Shown here one piece after another: positions 1-7,149 of a stretch of 9,981 bases of DNA. Made by a program: the position numbers and the translations under genes. Below the pieces are notes generated by a model, which had not been told where the DNA came from, ran no database searches, and was given only the letters and a program-made list of their open reading frames with translations. How positions within the stretch are numbered: position 1 is the first letter of the stretch; each line of letters begins with the position of its first letter. Source of the stretch: SIG452 sp045656345. Its GTDB lineage: Bacteria > Bacillota > Clostridia > UMGS1840. The stretch is taken from assembly GCA_045656345.1 (NCBI GenBank), contig JAZOQZ010000121.1, positions 1-9,981 of the forward strand. Direction: 5' to 3'.

Positions 1-2
1 CT

Positions 3-1466
3 TTAAAGAATGATCTTTTCGATTTTCTGACTTTCAAATTTCAGTGCACCGTCAACATAAACTTTGAATCCTGCACCTTTTTGATACTGCTCCCCTGTTT
101 TATCCCATAAAACAGTCAGGTAATGGTTGTGATATAAAATACCATCTGCACAGAAATAATCTAAATCTGTTTCTGAGAACAAGGGATTCACTTCAAATTT
201 TTCGTCGTCTCTCGCTCTGATACCAGCAAGACCATTTAACACCAAATCGCAGAAGCTGGAATGATTGTAATGTCTGCCTCTGGTCTGGGCAAATTCATCC
301 CATCCCATATTTTTAATATTTTTTCTGGTGAGCCATTCGCCGGTAAACGGGTCTAAATTTTCATCAATGTAGGGAACTTTATCCCCATTTTCCAAAATAT
401 CGTACTGCGAATTGGCATACAGCTTCAACCAATTAAAATAATCGGATTTTGTCATAACATCCTGATTGTAATTACTTAAAAAATTACCAAGTGCTGTTAA
501 AGTCTGGCAAGTTGCAAAGGGCCAAGACGGTCCGTTCCATAAGCACACATGAGGATAAGGTCTCATAAATTCGGGAGAATTTTGTTCCACTGTGGTGGGA
601 CCATAAGGCGCATAAAAATAGTTTTCGTCATTCAAGAATTTCCAGGCACTATTTTTATCTTCATCGGGCATATTGAAATACCAGGGCAAATATCCTGCAA
701 TTTCACGAATATCACAGAGCCAATAGCCGTTTTTACGATTTTTATAGAAGGATGCTTCATTGTCCCAAAGCAGATTGTCCATTCTCTGTTTCTGAAGCTC
801 TGCTTCTTTTTCATAAAATTCTTTTTCTTCAGTTTTGCCGAGTCTGTCTGCGATTTTAGCTAATGCAACTGCATCTCCGTAGTGATAGGAATTGATGGTG
901 GGACGGCAACCGTTTCCACTGGCAGAATATTCCATTCCGTCAAAATCATCTACCTGATACAGCAAGTTATCGCTTTCACGAAAAGCATGTCTGTCTGCCC
1001 ATTTTTTGTAATTATCTTTCAGATTTTCATAAAGAGATTCTGCTAAAGAAAAATCACCTGTTACCTTACAAATGGCATACACAGAATCAGATAACCAACC
1101 ACTATAGGTCATCGGGTCTGCTCCTTCTTTAAACCAGAAACGAGCATAGTCATCCAGATATTTTTTGTCGTGTAACCATCTGCCTTCATACATATGATGC
1201 CCAATAGGACAGGCAATACTTCCGTAAATACCGCCCCAGAAAACTTCCGGAGTAAATTCAGTAATAATATATCCTAAAGGAGTATTTTTAATATGACTGC
1301 AATAACTGTGCCAACGATAATAATAAACTTCTTCTATCGTCTTATCTGAAATATCAATCAGCGGAATTCCCACATCGAAAGGAGAAGTTTCGCTGATGTC
1401 AGATTGAAACTTTTCTCGAATTTTTTCTTCATTTAAGACATTGTATTTTTTTTCTTGCATATTCAT
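3..1466 (-). CDS. MGH1/GH63-like (alpha/alpha) toroid glycoside hydrolase, cytoplasmic
   Basis: The 487-residue product resembles the MGH1-like/GH63-type glycoside hydrolases with an (alpha/alpha)6 barrel, which act on alpha-linked glycosides. Visible family-like signatures are GWLSDS (residues 123-128), DGMEYSASG (177-185) followed by RPTINSYHYGDA (188-199), LWNGPSWPF (309-317), and the C-terminal RHYNHSSFCDLVLNGLAGIR (398-417) followed by a short beta-rich tail with YHNHYLTVLWDKTG. Acidic residues in these blocks (Asp127, Asp177, Glu179) are catalytic candidates, but I cannot assign the acid and base. There is no signal peptide or membrane segment, so it should act on an imported or internal sugar. 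GGAG at 1470-1473 lies only 3 bases before the first ATG (1466) but 9 bases before a second in-frame ATG (1460), so the true start may be 1460. It has its own promoter and is separated from the redox operon by a terminator. The fold family is fairly sure; the substrate is unknown. Confidence 0.75.
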   Translation of the reverse strand: MNMQEKKYNVLNEEKIREKFQSDISETSPFDVGIPLIDISDKTIEEVYYYRWHSYCSHIKNTPLGYIITEFTPEVFWGGIYGSIACPIGHHMYEGRWLHDKKYLDDYARFWFKEGADPMTYSGWLSDSVYAICKVTGDFSLAESLYENLKDNYKKWADRHAFRESDNLLYQVDDFDGMEYSASGNGCRPTINSYHYGDAVALAKIADRLGKTEEKEFYEKEAELQKQRMDNLLWDNEASFYKNRKNGYWLCDIREIAGYLPWYFNMPDEDKNSAWKFLNDENYFYAPYGPTTVEQNSPEFMRPYPHVCLWNGPSWPFATCQTLTALGNFLSNYNQDVMTKSDYFNWLKLYANSQYDILENGDKVPYIDENLDPFTGEWLTRKNIKNMGWDEFAQTRGRHYNHSSFCDLVLNGLAGIRARDDEKFEVNPLFSETDLDYFCADGILYHNHYLTVLWDKTGEQYQKGAGFKVYVDGALKFESQKIEKIIL

Positions 1467-1527
1467 TTACTCCATATATCTTACGCAATTTCTTAAAAAC
1501 CAACAGAATATCATATCATTTTTAAGT

Positions 1528-1557
1528 ATTATAACACATAACATCTTAATTTGTCAA
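1528..1557 (-). promoter_or_regulatory. Sigma-A-type promoter for the glycoside hydrolase gene
   Basis: On the minus strand a perfect TTGACA (-35, positions 1557-1552) is followed after 18 bases by a perfect TATAAT (-10, positions 1533-1528). Transcription would start near 1521, giving a leader of about 55 bases before the gene beginning at 1466. The -35 box lies two bases from the end of the upstream terminator, so this gene appears to be transcribed independently. I see no clear operator repeat in the leader. Confidence 0.8.
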
Positions 1558-1559
1558 AC

Positions 1560-1599
1560 AAAAAAACTTTACCAATGTCCTGATTGGTAAAGTTTTTTT
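1560..1599 (-). terminator. Intrinsic terminator ending the redox/transporter operon
   Basis: A perfect 17-bp inverted repeat (1560-1576 and 1583-1599) with a 6-base loop carries a GC-containing core (ACTTTACCAAT) and ends, on the minus strand, in seven T residues. It begins 16 bases past the stop codon of the transporter gene (1616). Because the stem is flanked by A and T runs on both sides it could in principle work in both directions, but only minus-strand genes are present here. Confidence 0.93.
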
Positions 1600-1615
1600 G
1601 CATTTTTTTATATTT

Positions 1616-2869
1616 TTAGAATAAGAGAATCAAGAACTGAGATACCAACACAACCGCAATCAATGCGATGGGATAAGTTGCTGCATAAGCTGCTGCAACA
1701 TCTTCAGTACCTGCAGTACCGATTAAGGTGCCAAGAGCAGGAGTAGAAGTCATACCGCCGGTTAATGCACCTAAGTTGTTTAATAAGCTTAATTTTAATA
1801 CGTACTTTGCAAACAAGAAACCAATAATCATAGGAATGATGGTCATAATAATACCATATACAAAATACATAACATCAAAGGTTGCAACAAATTCTGCACC
1901 GCCGGGGATACCTGCACCAACTAAGAACAGAACCAGACCTAATTCACGGAACAGTTTTAAAGTGTGCTGGTCGGGCATAATGTTTAATTTACCGATTCTG
2001 CCGAAGTGACCGAATACCAAAGATGCCAGTAAGCAACCGCCGGTAGTGGTCAGAGAGAAACAGGTACCATCAAGACCTGCAGCAGATAACGGAATTTTAA
2101 TCTTGCCAAGGAAGGTACCAAGTACCGCCGCCAAAGCAAACATTGCAAAACCGTGTCCGTCTAAGTTAAATAATTTTCCAACAGCTTTTTTCTTGGTTTC
2201 GTCTCCGGATGCCTGAACCAATTTCGCGCGTTCTTCTTCCATATCGGCTTTGGAAAGCTTCGGAACCAACTGAACAAATAATACCACGCCGATTACGCCA
2301 AAGATGTATGCAATACCATGTCCTACGGATACCAAACTGGTATATTCCTGTGCTACAGTAGCTTTCGCTGCAGAGAATGCAGGAGTAGAAGTTAAGGAAC
2401 CGGATAACAGACCAACAATCATAGCAACAAATCCATCTTGATCTTTAATAGAGGCACCGTAACCAAAAACTTCACCTAAGTAAATGCAACCTACTGCTGC
2501 CAGACCACCTGCTAAGATGATGATTAAACCTAATAATACATAAGATTTAAAGTTTTTCTTCATATTACCGAAGAATTTGGGCCCTGCAATGAAACCAACT
2601 GAGGTAACAAATAAAATCAAGCCCAGATTTTCAATAATAGTTAATGCTTGTTCCGCATAATTAACATCCCCCAGCATCATCTGACCTTCTAAGGGACCAT
2701 AGAACAAAGCACCAAAAACAAGAGCAATGATAAATACGCCTGCATCCCCTAAAGAAACGCCTTTGATGGTAATTCTGCCTAATGCATATCCCACAAATAA
2801 GATTGCAAACACACAGAATAATAAGAAGGAAATTCCGGTAACCGGAATCACACCGCCAAACAATTCCAT
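1616..2869 (-). CDS. AspT/YidE/YbjL-family transporter (putative dicarboxylate or amino acid exchanger)
   Basis: This 417-residue, very hydrophobic protein has the two-fold repeat of the aspartate:alanine exchanger (AspT/YidE/YbjL) family. Repeat 1 contains NLGLILFVTSVGFIAGPKFF (81-100) and SGSLTSTPAFSAAKA (156-170); repeat 2 contains ELGLVLFLVGAGIPGGAEF (309-327) and TGGMTSTPALGTL (370-382). About ten membrane segments are likely. The central loop (about 201-240, charged, with a run of Lys) is short and has no room for the RCK/TrkA_C domains found in AspT, YbjL and YidE. A good AGGAAG site sits 7 bases before the ATG. It is the last gene of the run, after the frdA hairpin and before the terminator. 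Known family members exchange amino acids such as aspartate/alanine. From context I infer traffic of aspartate, fumarate, malate or succinate; the substrate cannot be read from sequence. Confidence 0.85.
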   Translation of the reverse strand: MELFGGVIPVTGISFLLFCVFAILFVGYALGRITIKGVSLGDAGVFIIALVFGALFYGPLEGQMMLGDVNYAEQALTIIENLGLILFVTSVGFIAGPKFFGNMKKNFKSYVLLGLIIILAGGLAAVGCIYLGEVFGYGASIKDQDGFVAMIVGLLSGSLTSTPAFSAAKATVAQEYTSLVSVGHGIAYIFGVIGVVLFVQLVPKLSKADMEEERAKLVQASGDETKKKAVGKLFNLDGHGFAMFALAAVLGTFLGKIKIPLSAAGLDGTCFSLTTTGGCLLASLVFGHFGRIGKLNIMPDQHTLKLFRELGLVLFLVGAGIPGGAEFVATFDVMYFVYGIIMTIIPMIIGFLFAKYVLKLSLLNNLGALTGGMTSTPALGTLIGTAGTEDVAAAYAATYPIALIAVVLVSQFLILLF

Positions 2870-2890
2870 AATTTTTCTTCCTTTCCGTTT

Positions 2891-2931
2891 GAATCCCCGA
2901 AGATTCTTTTATGGAATCTTCGGGGAATTTC
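2891..2931 (-). other. Intercistronic hairpin between frdA and the transporter gene
   Basis: A perfect 13-bp inverted repeat (2894-2906 and 2914-2926, TCCCCGAAGATTC and its complement) with a 7-base loop can be extended by a few weaker pairs. It begins about 20 bases after the frdA stop and ends just before the transporter's ribosome binding site. No T run follows on either strand, so it is not a standard intrinsic terminator. A role as an RNA processing or 3'-end stabilising element, lowering transporter expression relative to the enzyme genes, is plausible but inferred. Confidence 0.7.
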
Positions 2932-2948
2932 AACTTCTTTATTGAATT

Positions 2949-4547
2949 TTATCTTTCGTGACGAGCGTACTGAGGCAGTAACATGGGAGAAACACTGTCA
3001 GTGTTTAATCCAGCTGCTTCTAATTCTTTTGCATAAGCCTGAACATGGTCTAAGTTCATAGCACCCAGTTGTACATCTTTTGCTTTTCTTGCTGCAGCTT
3101 TACCCGCATTTCTACCAAATACGATAATGTCTAACAAGGAGTTACCCATCAGACGGTTTCTGCCGTGGATACCGCCAACAGCTTCTCCTGCAACCAACAG
3201 GTTGGGGATTGCTTTGGTGTAACCTTCACCACCGATTTCCAAACCACCGTTCTGGTAGTGGAGAGTGGGATATACTAAGATGGGTTCTTTTCTCATATCA
3301 ATGCCGTAGTTTAAGTACATACGAAGCATTGCGGGGATTCTCTTTTCGATGGTGCCTTCCCCACCTAAGATTTCAATCATAGGAGTATCCAGCCATACAC
3401 CGGAACCTAAGGGAGTGTCTACCCCTTTGCCGTTTGCACATTCACGGATAATTGCGGATGCGGAAACGTCACGGGTTTCTAAGGGATGAGCATAAGCTTC
3501 ACCGTCTTTGTTAACCAGCATTGCGCCTAAAGAACGAACTTTTTCGGTAACCAATGCACCAAAAATCTGAGAAGGATATGCAACACCGGTGGGATGATAC
3601 TGAATGGTATCCTGATACAACAGCGGAGCACCTGCTCTATAACCTAAAATCAGACCATCTGCAGTTGCACCGTAGTGGTTAGAGGTGGGGAAATTCTGAT
3701 AATGCAGTCTTCCTGCACCGCCGGTTGCGATAACAACAGTTTTTGCTTTTGCAACCAGGTAATCACCGGTTTCCATGTTCAGAAGAACAGCACCTGCAAC
3801 CTGACCTTTGACATCTTTAATCAGTTCCACTGCAGAAGTGAATTCAACAACCGGGATTTTACGATTGATCACTTCATCGCGTAAGGTACGCATAATTTCT
3901 GCACCGGAGTAGTCTTTACAAGCGTGCATTCTCTTACGGGAGGTACCGCCACCATGGGTGGTAACCATTCTACCGTCTGCATCTTTATCAAACATAACGC
4001 CTAAGTCGTTTAACCAACGGATCGCATCGGGAGCTTCCATTACCAGACGTTTTAACAGTTCGGGACGAGCTGCAAAGTGACCGCCGCCGAAAGCATCCAA
4101 ATAATGCTGAACGGGAGAGTCATTTTCTTTATCTGCCGCCTGGATACCGCCTTCTGCCATCATAGTGTTGGCATCACCAATTCGGAGTTTGGTAACAATC
4201 ATAACGTCAGCGCCTGCTTCGTGAGCTTCAATTGCTGCAGAAGAACCTGCACCGCCGCCGCCGATTACCAATACGTCAACATCGTAATCCACTTTGGATA
4301 AATCAATGTTTTCATTTAATAAACGGCTGTTGGAGTGGATTAAATCGGTCAGTTCCAGAGGAGCTTTTTCCCCTTTGTTGGGACCGATTTTGATTTCAGC
4401 AAAACCTTCTTTGCGGTAATCGGGATGATACTGTTCAAGGAGAGCCTGTTTTTCATCCGCAGTCATTCTTCTGGGTTCGTTTTTCATACGTTCCGCTCTG
4501 GTTGCTTCTACTTTTTTAATAGATTCGCGCATAGATTCAGTAAACAT
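2949..4547 (-). CDS. frdA: Fumarate reductase/succinate dehydrogenase-family flavoprotein (soluble type)
   Basis: The 532-residue protein carries the FAD site and dicarboxylate active site of the FrdA/SdhA family. The Rossmann motif VIGGGGAGSSAA lies at 94-105, AEGG at 131-134, a second nucleotide motif IATGGAGR at 273-280, QYHPTG at 316-321, TEKVRSLG at 334-341, RDVSASAIIRE at 359-369, PTLHYQNGG at 427-435 and GRNRLMGNSLLD at 462-473. By comparison with E. coli FrdA, Arg338 matches the proton-shuttling Arg, and His430 and Arg464 match the substrate-binding His and Arg. The His that binds FAD covalently in membrane-type enzymes (four residues before AEGG) is Asn127 here, so FAD should be non-covalent. 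About 90 residues precede the Rossmann motif, and only about 50 follow the last motif, so the usual C-terminal domain is shortened. GGAGG at 4557-4561 fixes the start, 14 bases after frdB. L-aspartate oxidase and adenylylsulfate reductase are relatives; the FrdB partner argues for fumarate/succinate. Confidence 0.85.
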   Translation of the reverse strand: MFTESMRESIKKVEATRAERMKNEPRRMTADEKQALLEQYHPDYRKEGFAEIKIGPNKGEKAPLELTDLIHSNSRLLNENIDLSKVDYDVDVLVIGGGGAGSSAAIEAHEAGADVMIVTKLRIGDANTMMAEGGIQAADKENDSPVQHYLDAFGGGHFAARPELLKRLVMEAPDAIRWLNDLGVMFDKDADGRMVTTHGGGTSRKRMHACKDYSGAEIMRTLRDEVINRKIPVVEFTSAVELIKDVKGQVAGAVLLNMETGDYLVAKAKTVVIATGGAGRLHYQNFPTSNHYGATADGLILGYRAGAPLLYQDTIQYHPTGVAYPSQIFGALVTEKVRSLGAMLVNKDGEAYAHPLETRDVSASAIIRECANGKGVDTPLGSGVWLDTPMIEILGGEGTIEKRIPAMLRMYLNYGIDMRKEPILVYPTLHYQNGGLEIGGEGYTKAIPNLLVAGEAVGGIHGRNRLMGNSLLDIIVFGRNAGKAAARKAKDVQLGAMNLDHVQAYAKELEAAGLNTDSVSPMLLPQYARHER

Positions 4548-4561
4548 TCTTTCTCTCCTCC

Positions 4562-5236
4562 TTACTTCTCAATTTCTCTGGTGTTATAGAGTTCTTTCAT
4601 CTCGGTGATGGGTTTTTGCATAATCTGTTCGATTAATGCATCATATTCTCCGTGATTGATTTCTGCTACACGGTTTTTTAAATGCTCGGTTTCAGGAGCA
4701 ATATATTTACCGGTCAGACGACGAGCCAACACACCAACCATAGGATGGGAAATACCTGCGGGACATCTTACGGAGCAACATCCGCAACCTACACAGTCGA
4801 AAGATAATTCAGCACATTTTTCGAACTCGCCTCTCTGAGCGTGTGCAATGTACTGCATAACATCTAAATCCTGAGTACAAGCTTTGGTACAAGCATTACA
4901 ACCGATACAGCTGTAAACTTCAGGATATAATTCCATCATTACCTGCTGATTAGGTTTAATATCGTTGATGCTGTAGGTTCTTTTATCTGTGGGGAAGAAA
5001 GGAATGCTTGCAACATACATACCTTCCTGCACCTGGGTCTGACAAGCCAGACAGGTTTTTAACTCATTCTGTCCTTTGATACGGTAGATGGTTGCACAAG
5101 CGCCACAAAAACCGTGACGACAGCCGCAACCTCTTTTTAAGGTATAGCCCGCATATTCCATTGCAGTCATAATAGTTAAGTCTGCAGGAACTTCATAGCG
5201 TTTTCCAAAGAAAAATACATTTACTTTATTTTCCAT
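4562..5236 (-). CDS. frdB: Fumarate reductase-type iron-sulfur subunit (2Fe-2S plus two 4Fe-4S)
   Basis: This 224-residue FrdB/SdhB-like subunit should relay electrons to FrdA. The N-terminal domain is a plant-type 2Fe-2S ferredoxin fold with Cys39, Cys44, Cys47 and Cys62 as likely ligands (CGCRHGFCGAC plus TCLAC). The C-terminal half is an alpha-helical dicluster domain with CIGCNACTKAC (Cys110, 113, 116, 120) and CVGCGCCSVRCP (Cys148, 151, 154, 158). Quinone-linked FrdB enzymes have a 3-Cys motif for the last, 3Fe-4S cluster; here both motifs have four Cys, so two 4Fe-4S clusters are expected. Thiol:fumarate reductase subunit TfrB has an extra HdrB-like CCG domain, absent here. AAAGGA lies about 10 bases upstream of the ATG, and the gene follows flxA by 21 bases. 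No FrdC/FrdD anchor gene is adjacent, pointing to a cytoplasmic complex fed by the Flx/HdrA proteins. Confidence 0.86.
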   Translation of the reverse strand: MENKVNVFFFGKRYEVPADLTIMTAMEYAGYTLKRGCGCRHGFCGACATIYRIKGQNELKTCLACQTQVQEGMYVASIPFFPTDKRTYSINDIKPNQQVMMELYPEVYSCIGCNACTKACTQDLDVMQYIAHAQRGEFEKCAELSFDCVGCGCCSVRCPAGISHPMVGVLARRLTGKYIAPETEHLKNRVAEINHGEYDALIEQIMQKPITEMKELYNTREIEK

Positions 5237-5257
5237 CGTTTCAATATCCTTTCTGCA

Positions 5258-6112
5258 TTAGTACTCAGCGGGTAATTCGTCGATTTCATCGCAACGGAAC
5301 ACGGGACCGTCTTTACAAACGTATTTGGAACCGATATTGCAACGTCCGCATTTACCCACACCGCATTTCATACGGAGTTCCAAAGTGGTGTAAACCTGTT
5401 CTTTGGAGAAGCCCATCTCGATTAATGCTGCCAAAACAAATTTGATCATAATCGGAGGTCCGCATACCAATGCAGTTTTGTTGTTTTCAAAGCCCAGTTC
5501 TTTTAAGAAAGAAGGTACGAAACCAACGTGACCATCCCAGCCTTCCTGTTCACGGTCGATAGTGAGATGCACATTAATTCCCTCTTCTTTTGCCCAAACT
5601 TCTTTGATTTCGTTTAAATAAACCAAATCATCCATACTTCTGGATCCGTATAAAATATCAACGGTGCCGTAGTTTGCTCTGTTATCAATTACATAGTTGA
5701 TAACGGAGCGAAGAGGTGCTAAACCGATACCACCTGCGATAAAGAGCAGGTTTTTACCTTTTAATTCGGTTTCTACGGGGAAATTGTTACCGTAGGGACC
5801 TCTTACGGTCAACTCTTCACCCACTTCCATGGTATGAAGATAATCGGTTAACACACCGCATTTTTTAATACTGAATTCCTGATATTCTTTGTTGGTGGGA
5901 GATGAAGTGATGGAGAACATCGCTTCCCCAACACCGGGAACGGAAACCATTGCACACTGACCAGGCAGATGTTCAAACAGTTTACCGCCTTCCGGTGCGT
6001 TTACACGGAAAGTTTTAACGTCGGGAGTCTGCTGGGTAATGTGAGTAATAATGCCGATTTTCGGAACTAAAGTATCTTCGGTGTAATGTTCATGACAGTT
6101 ACAATCGCACAT
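5258..6112 (-). CDS. flxA: FAD/NAD(P)-binding subunit, FlxA / AsrB / HydG type
   Basis: This 284-residue flavoprotein belongs to the ferredoxin-NADP reductase-like group that includes AsrB, sulfhydrogenase gamma (HydG), PyrK and FlxA. It should oxidise NAD(P)H and pass electrons to iron-sulfur partners. Visible parts are the FAD-binding MFSITSSPT (65-73) and GPYGN (106-110), the nucleotide-binding FIAGGIGLAPLRS (124-136), CGPPIMIKF (218-226), and a C-terminal 2Fe-2S motif with Cys250, Cys255, Cys258 and Cys266. The N-terminus is odd: MCDCNCHEH packs three Cys and two His into nine residues. Its start overlaps the flxB stop by one base (TAATG), implying translational coupling. Its neighbours (AsrA-like FlxB, FlxC, MvhD-like FlxD, HdrA) match the FlxABCD-Hdr NADH dehydrogenase modules known in anaerobes, making NADH the likeliest donor. 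PyrK is unlikely because no pyrD is nearby. Confidence 0.85.
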   Translation of the reverse strand: MCDCNCHEHYTEDTLVPKIGIITHITQQTPDVKTFRVNAPEGGKLFEHLPGQCAMVSVPGVGEAMFSITSSPTNKEYQEFSIKKCGVLTDYLHTMEVGEELTVRGPYGNNFPVETELKGKNLLFIAGGIGLAPLRSVINYVIDNRANYGTVDILYGSRSMDDLVYLNEIKEVWAKEEGINVHLTIDREQEGWDGHVGFVPSFLKELGFENNKTALVCGPPIMIKFVLAALIEMGFSKEQVYTTLELRMKCGVGKCGRCNIGSKYVCKDGPVFRCDEIDELPAEY

Positions 6113-7143
6113 TATTTGTTGCCTCCTTCCTTAGCAAATGCTTTGATTACTTTTACAATGTTTAATGAGGAAGGACATTTGTCAACACATCTGCCGCAAC
6201 CTACACAAGAGTACATACCGTTGTTGTTTGCAGGGAAATATACCAATTTGTGCATAAATCTCTGACGGAAACGCTGCATTTGGCTGTTACGGTTGTTACC
6301 GTGAGCCATCATTGTAAAGTCAGAATACATACAGGAATCCCAGCAACGATATCTCTGCACACCGTTTCCGGTATTGTAGTCTTTAATGTCGTAACACTGA
6401 CAGGTAGGACATACAAAAGTACAGGTACCGCAAGCCAGACAAGGTTTGTATAATTCTTCCCAGATGGGAGATTCAAATTTTTCGGTTAATACATCACCGT
6501 TCCAGCCATCTAAAGAAATGTTCATATAAGGCAGTTTTTCCACGATAGCTTTGGTGGTTTCCTGCTGTGCTTTTACTTCTTTATCATCGGTATCTTCCAA
6601 TAATTCTTTTACTGCTTCGGTTAAAGCGTTCCCTTTATCGGTTAAGGGATTCCAGAACAGATAATCCCCTACCAACCAGGTAGCAACGTCTGCTTTGGGA
6701 TTGGTGCAATCGATACCGAATGCTTTACAGAAACAGCTTTCTTCGGGTTCGTTACAAGCTAATGCAACTAAAATGCCGTGGTCACGACGAGCTTTGTAGA
6801 AGGTGTCAACAGGTTCCGATAAAAATACTTTATCCAGTACTTCAATCCCCTGAATGTCACAAGCTTTGATGCCGAATACCACAAATTCCTGAGCCTGCAG
6901 CTCTTCGGGAGTGATAGACCATTTTTTATCTTCTTTATTGCAAGTATATAAAGTTTCGCTCTGGGGGAAGAATGCATCTTTGGGAGACTTTACGGTTTTT
7001 AAAGTTTCCAAAGCTACATCGCATCCTTCAGTATATACACCAAAGTTCACCTGATCAGCTGCACGGATGGGAAGATATACTTCTTTGGTTTCGTTAATTT
7101 TCCGGAATAATGCCGGTAAGTTATTTTTTGCAATCTTTAACAT
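6112..7143 (-). CDS. flxB: 4Fe-4S dicluster protein, FlxB / AsrA / HydB type
   Basis: This 343-residue electron-transfer protein matches the architecture of anaerobic sulfite reductase subunit A and sulfhydrogenase beta (HydB). The N-terminal half has the GIKACDIQGIE block (91-101) and further Cys at 130, 137, 139 and 146. The C-terminal half has CLACGTCTFVCPTCQCYD (235-252), then the RCWDSC block (266-271), an NNRNSQMQRFRQRFMHK block (283-299) and CVGCGRCVDKCP (313-324). Two or more 4Fe-4S clusters are expected. In AsrAB and HydBG this protein pairs with the FAD/NAD subunit, which here is the next gene, overlapping by one base, so it probably docks FlxA and passes its electrons toward FlxC/FlxD/HdrA. 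AGGGGA before the ATG supports the start, 6 bases past the flxC stop. A sulfite reductase role is unlikely because no sirohaem subunit (AsrC) is present. Confidence 0.83.
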   Translation of the reverse strand: MLKIAKNNLPALFRKINETKEVYLPIRAADQVNFGVYTEGCDVALETLKTVKSPKDAFFPQSETLYTCNKEDKKWSITPEELQAQEFVVFGIKACDIQGIEVLDKVFLSEPVDTFYKARRDHGILVALACNEPEESCFCKAFGIDCTNPKADVATWLVGDYLFWNPLTDKGNALTEAVKELLEDTDDKEVKAQQETTKAIVEKLPYMNISLDGWNGDVLTEKFESPIWEELYKPCLACGTCTFVCPTCQCYDIKDYNTGNGVQRYRCWDSCMYSDFTMMAHGNNRNSQMQRFRQRFMHKLVYFPANNNGMYSCVGCGRCVDKCPSSLNIVKVIKAFAKEGGNK

Positions 7144-7149
7144 ACTACA

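Noticed and set aside
549..863. 104-codon plus-strand open frame opposite the glycoside hydrolase
   Set aside because: It is antisense to conserved hydrolase motifs, with a phenylalanine- and isoleucine-rich translation typical of a shadow and no ribosome binding site of note.
2661..2933. 90-codon minus-strand open frame covering the frdA-transporter gap
   Set aside because: It lies in another frame of the start of the transporter gene and across the hairpin. Its translation is rich in Cys, Arg and Ile without any family pattern, while the overlapping transporter frame has a clear family signature and ribosome binding site.
2949..4547. L-aspartate oxidase (NadB) or adenylylsulfate reductase (AprA) as the identity of the flavoprotein
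   Set aside because: The non-covalent FAD site is shared with these, but the neighbour is a 2Fe-2S plus dicluster FrdB-type subunit, not nadA/nadC or a small AprB ferredoxin, and the TE-x-x-R and PTLHY motifs fit the fumarate/succinate group. Not excluded by sequence alone.
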